This document shows, one piece after another, positions 25,096 through 32,064 of a DNA stretch of 34,358 nt; the stretch's first letter is position 1; each line of letters begins with the position of its first letter. The notes under the pieces are model-generated. The model ran no database searches and had not been told where the DNA came from. It saw only the letters and a list, made by a program, of their open reading frames with translations. The stretch is from Sulfurimonas sp. GTDB lineage: Bacteria; Campylobacterota; Campylobacteria; Campylobacterales; Sulfurimonadaceae. The stretch lies in assembly GCA_026988245.1 (NCBI GenBank), contig JALSLR010000097.1, positions 1 through 34,358 on the forward strand. The letters are read 5' to 3'. Both the position numbers and the translations under genes were made by a program.

Positions 25096-25111
25096 ATCTG
25101 ATATATTAAAT
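25096..25111. promoter_or_regulatory. hipBA operator O2
   Basis: ATCTGATATATTAAAT repeats the left half of O1 exactly and its right half with changes. It directly follows the -10 TATAAT. The two centres are 41 bp apart, about four helical turns, fitting cooperative HipB dimers on one DNA face. Confidence 0.72.
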
Positions 25112-25125
25112 ATTTAGGATATAAA

Positions 25126-25413
25126 ATGATAGAGTTAAGTACAAGTAATGAAATCATACAACTGCTGATACAGAAGATAGAAACAAAGCGAAAAAAAGCT
25201 AAAATTACTCAAAAGAACCTAGCAAAAAAAGCTGGAGTTTCGTATGGCTCATACCGAGAATTTATTGATAACAATTCGATCTCTCTATATAGTTTTATAT
25301 CTCTACTTCATGTCTTAGGTCTTTTTGATGAGCTTAAAGTTTTAGTTGATAATGCTCAAGTTAAAACCATAGCACAAATGAAAGCAGAAGATAAGTTAAG
25401 TGGGAGAGTATAG
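25126..25413 (+). CDS. hipB: HipB-like antitoxin, XRE helix-turn-helix
   Basis: 95 residues with one XRE/Cro-type helix-turn-helix: ETKRKKAKITQKNLAKKAGVSYGSYREFIDNNSISLYSFISLLHVLGLFDEL (about residues 19-70), followed by a short tail. It pairs with the HipA-like kinase, whose GTG start shares one base with this stop. In type II hip modules HipB neutralises HipA and represses the operon. Two matching operator palindromes lie in the 70 bp before the start. An ATTTAGGAT segment serves as ribosome binding site. Confidence 0.85.
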   Translation: MIELSTSNEIIQLLIQKIETKRKKAKITQKNLAKKAGVSYGSYREFIDNNSISLYSFISLLHVLGLFDELKVLVDNAQVKTIAQMKAEDKLSGRV

Positions 25414-26654
25414 TGGAAGTAATTGTTTATCTATATGGGATGATGGTTGGAAGACTCTACGAAAGAGATGGTGTAATTAGTTTTGAGTATGAACAAGAAT
25501 TTATAGAGACAGACTTAAATATTTCGCCAATTATGCTACCTTTTAACACCCAAACTTATGTCAATAAAGATGATAGATATTTTCATACCTTAGCTGGAGT
25601 TTTTTTTGATTCTCTACCTGATAAGTTTGGAACTAAAGTAATTGAGAGATACTATGAGGGTAAGGGGATAATTGCTAAAGAACTTAGTGTTTTACAGAAG
25701 CTAATTTTTATTGGTAGTCATGGTATGGGAGCTTTAGAGTACAAGCCAAGTGAAAATATTTTAAATACGATAGATATCGTAGAGCCATTAGCCATAAGAG
25801 ATATGTACGAAGCATCAAGAAAAGTAGTCGAGGGAGATTTAGAGCAGTCTGTCGAGGAGCTTATCAAATTCGCTGGAAGTGGTGCTAGTGCAGGTGGGGC
25901 AAGAGCAAAAGCAGTCATAGGCTGGAATAAAATGACCAATCAAATCATAAGTGGTGTTTCTAATATTGGTGTGGGGTTTGAGCACTGGTTAGTAAAGTTT
26001 GATGAGTATGATGACTTTAAAAGAAGTTTAGATTTCAGTAAACTTGAGTACTTGTATATGAGTATGGCAAAAGAGTGTGCAATTGATGTTCCTGAGTTAC
26101 ATTTGCTCAAAGATGATAACCTTACTCATTTTATGATTAAAAGGTTTGATAGAGAAGCAAATGAGAAAACACATATGCACTCTTTAGCTTCTATGATGCA
26201 TATCGACTTTAATCTACCCTTGCATTTTAGTTACGATAAGGCACTTCGTGTAGTTTGGTTAGTGACAAGAGATAGACGAGATGTTTTAGAGTTCTATAGA
26301 AGGTCTGTCTTTAATGTCATTGCGAGAAATCAAGATGACCATGCAAAAAATACATCTTTTATGATGCATAAAAATGGAGAGTGGCGTTTATCCCCTGCTT
26401 ATGATATTACTTATGCAAACGGAGCTCACTATACAAAAAATCATCAGATGAGCATAGTGGGAAAAGTGAATGATTTTAAGTACGAGGACATGTTACAACT
26501 TGCCAAAGTAAGTGATGTTAAAGAGAGTGAAGCAGTAAAAATTATAAAAACTGTTATTGGTGTGGTATCAAAATTTCGAGAAAAAGCGGAGGGCTTAGGA
26601 ATTAGAGAGGATTTAATAGCTTTGGTTGAGAATGACTTGAGAGTCAAACTTTAA
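25413..26654 (+). CDS. hipA: HipA-like serine/threonine kinase toxin
   Basis: 413 residues, the family's usual size. HipA toxins phosphorylate tRNA synthetases or translation factors and induce dormancy; the target here is unknown. The N-terminal subdomain (LYGMMVGRLYERDGVISFEY...LPD) and the kinase core fit. The P-loop-like segment GSGASAGGARAK lies at 155-166, with a likely autophosphorylated serine. The catalytic loop NQDDHAKN is at 306-313 (Asp309), and the metal-binding SPAYDIT has Asp331 (usual YDL/YDI). No truncation is seen. Start is GTG, overlapping hipB. The last codons lie in a 20-bp palindrome shared with a remnant on the other strand. Confidence 0.87.
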   Translation: MEVIVYLYGMMVGRLYERDGVISFEYEQEFIETDLNISPIMLPFNTQTYVNKDDRYFHTLAGVFFDSLPDKFGTKVIERYYEGKGIIAKELSVLQKLIFIGSHGMGALEYKPSENILNTIDIVEPLAIRDMYEASRKVVEGDLEQSVEELIKFAGSGASAGGARAKAVIGWNKMTNQIISGVSNIGVGFEHWLVKFDEYDDFKRSLDFSKLEYLYMSMAKECAIDVPELHLLKDDNLTHFMIKRFDREANEKTHMHSLASMMHIDFNLPLHFSYDKALRVVWLVTRDRRDVLEFYRRSVFNVIARNQDDHAKNTSFMMHKNGEWRLSPAYDITYANGAHYTKNHQMSIVGKVNDFKYEDMLQLAKVSDVKESEAVKIIKTVIGVVSKFREKAEGLGIREDLIALVENDLRVKL

Positions 26655-26662
26655 AGTTTGAC
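26643..26662. repeat. 20-bp palindrome across the hipA stop
   Basis: GTCAAACTTTAAAGTTTGAC is a perfect palindrome. On + it encodes the last residues VKL-stop of HipA. On - the same bases give VKL-stop as the end of a gene remnant. It may act as a bidirectional RNA hairpin without loop, or it may be a deletion or inversion scar. Confidence 0.7.
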
Positions 26663-27117
26663 ATCTTGAGTGATGGTGAAATCAAGAAGTGTTCCAGCGG
26701 GGACACCCGTTGCTTCTCCTCTAGTTAAAATTGCAGCTCAGACCTAAGATAAGAGAGAGTACACTTCCTTGCTCGTAAGTTGCAAAAGAGTCGCTAGAGA
26801 GTGCTGGCGCACCAAAGAGGTTGAATGTACCCTGGAGATAAAGATCTCCATATCCACGTGCAGAACTCGTAGCACCAAGTGCTTCACCTGCAATATTTCC
26901 AGCTGTTATTATAGCCGTTAGTATCACTGACTGACCTGCTACATTTACAATACGGTTGTAGCTGATTACCATGGATAGACCAAGCTTGTGTTTGGACGAT
27001 AGTTAAATCTACTGGAGCATTCCAGTACATTCTAGGGCCATCATCGATTGCAATAAGTAGACTTGGCATAAAGCCAAGGAGTACAACTGGTAGTAGTTTT
27101 TTTAGTTTTTGTCTCAT
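26651..27117 (-). pseudogene. Frameshifted, truncated beta-barrel transporter remnant fused to a foreign end
   Basis: From 27117 the frame reads as a signal peptide and IDDGPRMYWNAPVDLTIVQTQAWSIHGN. At about 26970-26990 it shifts to a second frame with SYNRIVNVAGQSVILTAIITA...ARGYGDLYLQGTFNLFGAPALSSDSFATYEQGSVLSLILGLS. This is the conserved pattern of Phenol_MetA_deg outer-membrane proteins (FNLFGAPALxxxxFATY). The match stops at about 26740. Then a third frame gives ILTRGEATGVPAGTLLDFTITQDVKL-stop, which looks like the tail of an unrelated secreted protein. The ATG overlaps the stop of the DUF1254 gene (ATGA), so it once formed an operon with it. Dead gene. Confidence 0.75.
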
Positions 27118-28727
27118 TTTATAAGTTCTATCTCACCTGGTTGCCATGTCTTGTCATAAAAAGACTTAAGTGGACCATAAAAACGTAGAGCTGTAAACCA
27201 TGACTTCCCTGGAACTGTTTGAATCCAGTTTGCCTCATACCCTTTAGGAGCAGTAGGCCCGAAGTAGATATCAACAGAGCCATCATCGTTATACTTTAAC
27301 TTCGCTATCTTAGAGTTAATACTTGGAAATGGTTGGTCGTCAGTTTGAAGCTCTGAACGTGTCTGTGTATCGTATGCTACAAGTGACCAGAAATCTTTAG
27401 CCGGTACATCTTTTGGAAGTCTTAACTTGTAAGTTTTTGCACCATATAAAATATCTCCGTTTGAGTCTGTAACAGCACCTGCATAGTTAGAACCAATACC
27501 TGGAAGTTTAAGTGCCATAGCCGGTGTGTTTACTGTTGCTTGGTAAAAGAAGTGAATACGTGCATCAAGGTTACGTCCTGCTTCACCTGTAAGGTCTAAC
27601 CATCTGTAATCTCCACCGATAAAGAAAGTTTTCCAAGCACTATTTGGATAGAGATATGCTCTCTCATCACGAGGGTTAAACATAATAGTACGCGCAGTTG
27701 CATTTCCAACTGTTACGGCATCAGTTAAAATCTTTTTCATTCTAGCATCTGGGTTGAACTTTTTACCCTTAATGATACCAATAGCTGCTGCTTGACCACG
27801 AAGCTCAGGGGAGATGAAACTAATTGGCTCGCGTTGGATAACATCATCTAACTCTTCAAAGTATGAGTACTGATTTGAGTGAATTGTGTTAAAGTATTTT
27901 GATGAACCTGAAACAAATTTCATAGGTTTAGGATTGGCTGCATCTTTGAGTGGGTAGATTTTAAGTCCATCTCTCCACATTTTTGCTGCTGCATCTGGCT
28001 TACCATCTACGAGGAAACCTCTTAAAATCATCCAGTTACTATATGAACGAGACTGAGCAATCCATACATCTCTCTCCTCTCCTCCAACCATAGCTTTTGT
28101 AGAGCTATTATCTGTAAATGAGTTTGGTGTTACTTTTAACTCACCTTTGTACTCTGGTGGCAAAATGATGTAAGTTCCACCTTGCTTACGGTCTGGTCCT
28201 GGTGCACCCATATCTACTACAAAACGGAAAAATGCATCGTTTACAGTTCCCGGTCCAGCACCCTTTGGCATCTCAACAACTAATGGACCAGTTTTACTTA
28301 GGTCGAAGAAAGAAGAGGCATAGACTGTATCTGTATTTCCTGTAAGAAAAAGAGACTGTGAGTCCATCAAAGTATCCATAAGCATTACTTCATTGTACTT
28401 TGAAACGCCAAGAGTCTCTGTTCCTGCACGCATCCCCTCTATGTTACAAGCAGGGATAAAGTTCAAAAATGTGTCTATACCACGAAGATAATCGAGGTTG
28501 TCATAAACTTTAGCTACAGTGTCATCCGTTGGTACACCATCATAAAAAGTAAGCTTACCTATACGAGAATCTACTTCATTTGGTGTCATTATCTCTTGTG
28601 GTATCTTGACATTAAAGCCTTGTGTTGCATCTGCATTTGCATGCTTGAGGGGTTTGGGTTGTGCATCGTTACATCCACTAAGTAAAAGTAGTGTAGCTAT
28701 TGCTGAGAGAAGTATAGTTGTTTTCAT
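27114..28727 (-). CDS. DUF1254/DUF1214 lipoprotein (second copy)
   Basis: 537 residues. The lipoprotein signal MKTTILLSAIATLLLLSGC puts Cys at 19. It keeps the DUF1254 part (TGNTDTVYASSFFDLSKTGPLVVEMPKGAGPGTVNDAFFRFVVDMGAPGPD) and the C-terminal DUF1214 part (LPKDVPAKDFWSLVAYDTQTRSELQTDDQPFPSINS...GKSWFTALRFYGPLKSFYDKTWQPGEIELIK). It is longer than the first copy because of a middle region of about 150 residues. Function of the family is unknown; its members often sit with beta-barrel genes, and here it once overlapped one. The promoter carries island box 3, and AAAGGA precedes the ATG. Its stop overlaps the remnant gene by 4 bp. Confidence 0.83.
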   Translation of the reverse strand: MKTTILLSAIATLLLLSGCNDAQPKPLKHANADATQGFNVKIPQEIMTPNEVDSRIGKLTFYDGVPTDDTVAKVYDNLDYLRGIDTFLNFIPACNIEGMRAGTETLGVSKYNEVMLMDTLMDSQSLFLTGNTDTVYASSFFDLSKTGPLVVEMPKGAGPGTVNDAFFRFVVDMGAPGPDRKQGGTYIILPPEYKGELKVTPNSFTDNSSTKAMVGGEERDVWIAQSRSYSNWMILRGFLVDGKPDAAAKMWRDGLKIYPLKDAANPKPMKFVSGSSKYFNTIHSNQYSYFEELDDVIQREPISFISPELRGQAAAIGIIKGKKFNPDARMKKILTDAVTVGNATARTIMFNPRDERAYLYPNSAWKTFFIGGDYRWLDLTGEAGRNLDARIHFFYQATVNTPAMALKLPGIGSNYAGAVTDSNGDILYGAKTYKLRLPKDVPAKDFWSLVAYDTQTRSELQTDDQPFPSINSKIAKLKYNDDGSVDIYFGPTAPKGYEANWIQTVPGKSWFTALRFYGPLKSFYDKTWQPGEIELIK

Positions 28728-28751
28728 TTTTGTCCTTTTTAGTTTTATTTT

Positions 28752-28800
28752 ATTATCTTAACTTTATATATTATTTTTGTCTATCCGATAAACAAAACTT
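28752..28800 (-). promoter_or_regulatory. Island box 3 with promoter (second DUF1254 gene)
   Basis: On the - strand TTTTGTTTATCGGATAGACA (ending at 28778) contains a -35 TAGACA, followed by a 20-base spacer and GATAAT (28752-28757). The box lies about 50 bp before the ATG. The 20-base spacer is longer than ideal, which fits a promoter that needs an activator. Confidence 0.68.
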
Positions 28801-30383
28801 TATAGGAGGTCTTCAAGTGATGAGAACCATAAGCTCATATTTTTTTTCATATGTAGCCATGTTCCAGCATTACCATCATCATAAAATTTCTTTTGTTCGC
28901 CATTAATAACAGCTTCCCAAACTATCTTAGAACTGTTGTCATCTTTATACTCAAGAGAGAGTTGATAAGCATTCTTTGGAGCTGTTAATTTTTTAAAAAG
29001 TTCTGCTTCATGAGTATTGAGTTCACTGTTTTTGATTATAGAGACAAGTTCAGTGTTGAGTTGACGAGAACGGGGGTCCATATTTACAGAACCTATTACA
29101 AAGAAATCATCATCTATGACAATAGTTTTTGCATGAAGCACCGCTGTTGGCATCTCTTTAAGTGTATTATAGTCCTGCTTTAGTACTGCATCAGCAAAAG
29201 CATTAGGGTGAATTTCATAGAGTCTTACACCCATCTTAAGTAACTTCTTTTGGCTCTTTGAGTAAAAAGCATACACAGCAGCAGAGTCAGAACTCTCTAG
29301 TGAGTTTGTAAGTACTGCAACATCGATACCTTTGTCTAACATCTTTTGGATACGTGCTAACATCTTTTCGGTAGGGATGAAGTAAGGTGAGACCATGTAA
29401 AAACGCTTTGTTGCACGAATATCTTGAGGAATTTTACCCTCTATATGAGTGCTTGTATCTTCAACATCTGTTGTGATTTTCTCTGGCATATCATAAAGTA
29501 AAACGGCATCTCCAAAGTAAAGAGGAATAGTTTGAGAAAGAAACTGCTTTGTAATTTCACGATTTTTTATTGCACTTCGTAGTGCTTCAGCTCCCTCATC
29601 ACGTTTTAGTACCTCTATTTTCTCTTTGAGTGCAGTGTCAAGATCTTTTTTTGTTGCTTTAGCTATGTACTCAAAGTCCACACTATAGGCATTGCTAAAG
29701 TAGATGTCAAACTCATTTGTGATTTTATTTACTAGTGGACCTACGGCAAGCATATCGTTATCTACAAAAAATTTCTCTTCATTGAGTCCAAAGTACATAT
29801 CACCAATATTTCGTCCACCATAAACAGCCATAGAGTTATCGGCGGTAAATGATTTGTTATGCATTCTACGTCCAACTGTATGAGCATTCAGCCCCATCTC
29901 TGCATAGTGAGCATTTCCTCGAGAGTTTGTTGGGTTAAATACTCGTAGAGTGATGTTTGAATGGGCATTTACCATGGCTGCTAAATCATCTGTTTCTGAA
30001 AGTTCTATATCATCAAATAAAATATCAACTTGCACACCACGATCTGCTGCATCTATGAGTGCCTTCATAAGGATAGCACCAACATCATCATCATAAAAAG
30101 TGAAGTACTGCACTGTAATACGTTTTTTTGCAAACTTAGCTAGGGCTAAACGAGCAGCAAGTGAATCAAGATGATGCTCTAGTGGATAAAAACCACTCTT
30201 TGGTGCTTGTGCAGCTACATCTTCAAGTGCATATTTGTAGAGTGCATCTGAACTTTTCAGGCTCTTATGAAGAGGACGATTCTCTTGAATCCCTATATGC
30301 TTTCCAGCACAACCACTTAATGCACTTAGAAAAACAACGGCTATAAAGCTTACAATTACATTTGTGAATTTTTTTGAAATCAT
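28800..30383 (-). CDS. Phospholipase-D superfamily lipoprotein (cardiolipin-synthase-like)
   Basis: 527 residues. The lipoprotein signal ends in LSGC (Cys25). Two HKD motifs are intact: HNKSFTAD (His175, Lys177, Asp182) followed by GGRN, and HAKTIVID (His417, Lys419, Asp424) followed by GSVNMDPRS. This is the catalytic pair of PLD enzymes and bacterial cardiolipin synthases. The protein lacks the two N-terminal transmembrane helices of classical ClsA and is instead lipid-anchored, so it may act on phospholipid head groups at the outer membrane or periplasmic leaflet (inference). Its ATG overlaps the DUF5329 stop by 4 bp, and both share island box 4. The stop lies at the edge of box 3. Confidence 0.83.
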   Translation of the reverse strand: MISKKFTNVIVSFIAVVFLSALSGCAGKHIGIQENRPLHKSLKSSDALYKYALEDVAAQAPKSGFYPLEHHLDSLAARLALAKFAKKRITVQYFTFYDDDVGAILMKALIDAADRGVQVDILFDDIELSETDDLAAMVNAHSNITLRVFNPTNSRGNAHYAEMGLNAHTVGRRMHNKSFTADNSMAVYGGRNIGDMYFGLNEEKFFVDNDMLAVGPLVNKITNEFDIYFSNAYSVDFEYIAKATKKDLDTALKEKIEVLKRDEGAEALRSAIKNREITKQFLSQTIPLYFGDAVLLYDMPEKITTDVEDTSTHIEGKIPQDIRATKRFYMVSPYFIPTEKMLARIQKMLDKGIDVAVLTNSLESSDSAAVYAFYSKSQKKLLKMGVRLYEIHPNAFADAVLKQDYNTLKEMPTAVLHAKTIVIDDDFFVIGSVNMDPRSRQLNTELVSIIKNSELNTHEAELFKKLTAPKNAYQLSLEYKDDNSSKIVWEAVINGEQKKFYDDGNAGTWLHMKKNMSLWFSSLEDLL

Positions 30384-30748
30384 TTATTTTCCTCTTTTAA
30401 TGTTTTTCTAAAATTAGCTAGTTCATCAAGTAACCACTGGGCACTTGGAACTTTTGCTTCTCCTGGGCATTTTATCTGATAAATATCTCCAGACATAGTA
30501 CTTTTTGTAGCACTCAGACGAATAAAATCTTCAGTAAACTCAATATCATCTACATAGTAGTCATACTTTCTCTGTATATGACTCTGTGCCTCTGGACCTT
30601 TATGTTTATCACCATTACGGATATAAACACAGTGAGTTGTTTTGACATATTCCAAGAGGTGGTTTATCTCTTTTTTTGTGTTGGGGTTTGCATGAAGTGA
30701 AAGTGTGAAAAGCAGTAAAATAAAAGATGTAAAAAATAGTCTAGTCAA
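30380..30748 (-). CDS. DUF5329 family secreted protein
   Basis: 122 residues: signal peptide (1-20, ending SLHA), then KKEINHLLEYVKTTHCVYIRNGDKHKGPEAQSHIQRKYDYYVDDIEFTEDFIRLSATKSTMSGDIYQIKCPG. This pattern of paired Cys, H-x-K-Y-like repeats and IxxxATKSTxSGxxYxVxCPG fits DUF5329, a small periplasmic family of unknown function. Start is TTG with a strong AGGAG 6 bases before it. It is the first gene of the operon with the PLD-like lipoprotein (4-bp overlap), under island box 4. A periplasmic partner of that enzyme is a reasonable guess. Confidence 0.78.
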   Translation of the reverse strand: MTRLFFTSFILLLFTLSLHANPNTKKEINHLLEYVKTTHCVYIRNGDKHKGPEAQSHIQRKYDYYVDDIEFTEDFIRLSATKSTMSGDIYQIKCPGEAKVPSAQWLLDELANFRKTLKEENK

Positions 30749-30773
30749 AGTAATCTCCTAAATAAGTAATACT

Positions 30774-30824
30774 CTTATAGTAGCAGATTAATATTTTTTA
30801 GTCTGTCCGATAAACAAAAAAAAG
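30774..30824 (-). promoter_or_regulatory. Island box 4 with promoter (DUF5329-PLD operon)
   Basis: On the - strand TTTTGTTTATCGGACAGACT (ending at 30800), preceded by a T-tract, is followed by a 20-base spacer and TATAAG (30774-30779). It is the most diverged of the four boxes (GGACAGACT for GGATAGACA) and shares the ATC triplet and 20-base spacing with box 3. Confidence 0.65.
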
Positions 30825-30879
30825 AAAAAGTAGTACATGAAAGCACTACTTAATTAAAGTGCTTATAAAAGTACTCTTG

Positions 30880-31115
30880 TACCCTCATCAAGGAAGTATC
30901 ATAGTGGAGATGCATCAGAAGTACCACTAGCACTTAAACCATCAGCAGCAATAACAGCAGAGCCACCATCACCGATAATATTTTCTTTTATGATTGTTCC
31001 TAGTTGTTACTGAACTATCACAGTTGCAGTTCCTGTCATTCCACCATAAGTAGCAGTAACATTTACATCACCTACGGCTACGTCCGTAACATTCAATTCC
31101 ACATTTTGGGTTTAT
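30880..31115 (-). pseudogene. Remnant of an Ig-like (Big-type) repeat protein
   Basis: The frame at about 31113-31007 reads NVELNVTDVAVGDVNVTATYGGMTGTATVIVQ-stop, the end of a bacterial Ig-like repeat. Beyond the stop another frame gives GDGGSAVIAADGLSASGTSDASPL-stop. Both are Gly/Thr/Ala-rich fragments typical of large surface adhesins. There is no start or signal sequence. A leftover of a lost surface protein. Confidence 0.55.
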
Positions 31116-31574
31116 GTCATAGGTTTAGAAATAGGTATTTTTCTTGTGGTCGGTTGAAAAAAATTTATTTGTAGAGTTCAGGACGGTCGACGACGGTTTA
31201 TAGAAACACACACATTATTTTGTGTGTGGCTAACGCATTTGGTATGTAAGTAATAACGTTACTATCACGACTCATACAATGTGTTATAGCAAAGAGTAGG
31301 GCTCCATACTTATTTTACATTCTTTTTCAGATTTTCAGAGCATATTGAAGAAATATCGCTATAATTAGAGTAATTTAGTGGTCAGAAGCAGTGACTTACG
31401 CAGCGGGTGTCTCTCGACATACGCAGTGTATTTCTAAGGAGTATTTAACACCCTTTAAATGCCGTTGAGTAGGGCAATAGATAGGTTTTGAGCCTCCTTA
31501 ATGAGAATTGGTGTTGGTGTAGATTTACCCCTCTAAAACCTCGTAATATAGGGCTTTAGTGGGTGAATGCTGCA
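31116..31574. other. Non-coding right end of the island
   Basis: No plausible gene on either strand. Visible structure: a hairpin CACACACA-TTATTT-TGTGTGTG (about 31207-31228), GGGTGT...ACACCC pairing (about 31405-31455), and CTAAA...TTTAG around 31533-31559. GTGGG at 31559-31563 could pair with the tRNA CCCAC at 31583-31587. ACCCCT...ATAGGG.CTTT at 31527-31557 resembles a segment at 17047-17066 near the left end; this may be an integrase arm site, but the match is weak. Confidence 0.4.
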
Positions 31575-31598
31575 GTTCGAATCCCACGCTGTCCACCA
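31575..31598 (+). tRNA. tRNA-Ser(GGA), 3' part of the interrupted gene, with attachment core
   Basis: GTTCGAAT (31575-31582) repeats the left junction core. CCCAC completes the T-stem, GCTGTCC pairs perfectly with the 5' acceptor half GGACAGC 14.6 kb away, and ACCA ends the tRNA. No other tRNA 5' part lies near it, so this is the orphan end of the host gene at the right island border. Confidence 0.9.
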
Positions 31599-31626
31599 GA
31601 AAATTAGGAACAATGGTAATAATAAA

Positions 31627-32064
31627 ATGGAAATAACACTACTCGTAAAAGCAATTATCGGATTAGTTGTCATTCTTGGAATATTAGTTTTTATTTTAGT
31701 ATTACCAAAGCAAACAAACAAAAAACAAAAAACAAAACTAGCAGTTAGAGATCCTAAAGCGCCTAAGACAGATTTAGATTCATTGAGACATATTATTAGA
31801 AATAGAATGGCTTCAAAAAAAGAACTTAAAGAAGCGCTTGACTTGGTGATAAAGCATCATGGGAAAATTCCTCAACGCTTAGGTTCAAAAATAAACCCTC
31901 AGTTTGATGATTATATGGAAATCCTTATCATGATATGTCGCCACCCTAATACAGATAAAAATATCATATTGGACTTTGACAAGCAATTACGTAGTTTAAA
32001 CCCTGAATATAAAGATGAGATTAATGACTCCATTACGAGAGGGCTTGACTCAAGAAGCATTTAG
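31627..32064 (+). CDS. Membrane-anchored hypothetical protein
   Basis: 145 residues from the ATG at 31627. A single N-terminal transmembrane helix (about residues 6-27, LVKAIIGLVVILGILVFILVLP) is followed by a basic linker and a soluble helical domain (DLDSLRHIIRNRMASKKELKEALDLVIKHHGKIPQRLG...DDYMEILIMICRHPNTDKNIILDFDKQLRSLNPEYKDEI). I do not recognise a named family. It probably was the gene directly after tRNA-Ser before the island entered. The in-frame ATG at 31567 would start inside the tRNA and is rejected. It converges with the histidine kinase gene; the stops overlap by 4 bp. Confidence 0.6.
   Translation: MEITLLVKAIIGLVVILGILVFILVLPKQTNKKQKTKLAVRDPKAPKTDLDSLRHIIRNRMASKKELKEALDLVIKHHGKIPQRLGSKINPQFDDYMEILIMICRHPNTDKNIILDFDKQLRSLNPEYKDEINDSITRGLDSRSI

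Larger units (their letters stand above)
17025..31582. mobile_element. 14.6-kb genomic island inserted in tRNA-Ser(GGA)
   Basis: The boundaries are given by the two halves of one tRNA-Ser gene and the repeated core GTTCGAAT. Contents: an intact alternative tRNA-Ser(GGA), a decayed tyrosine integrase, an AraC regulator, envelope genes under a shared promoter box, a hipBA module and several gene remnants. With no complete integrase seen, the island is probably no longer mobile by itself. Unlike typical tRNA islands, it did not rebuild the tRNA end at its left junction. Confidence 0.8.

Noticed and set aside
31201..31240. Possible integron attC-like hairpin around CACACACA/TGTGTGTG
   Set aside because: The flanks do not fit the attC core sites, and no integron integrase is visible.
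16953..31598. Self-splicing intron as the cause of the split tRNA
   Set aside because: The insert is 14.6 kb with many genes, and the break lies in the T-loop, a classic integrase target rather than an intron site.
31567..31626. Longer start of the membrane-anchored hypothetical at 31567
   Set aside because: It would read through the tRNA-Ser 3' end, and the transmembrane helix begins properly at 31627.
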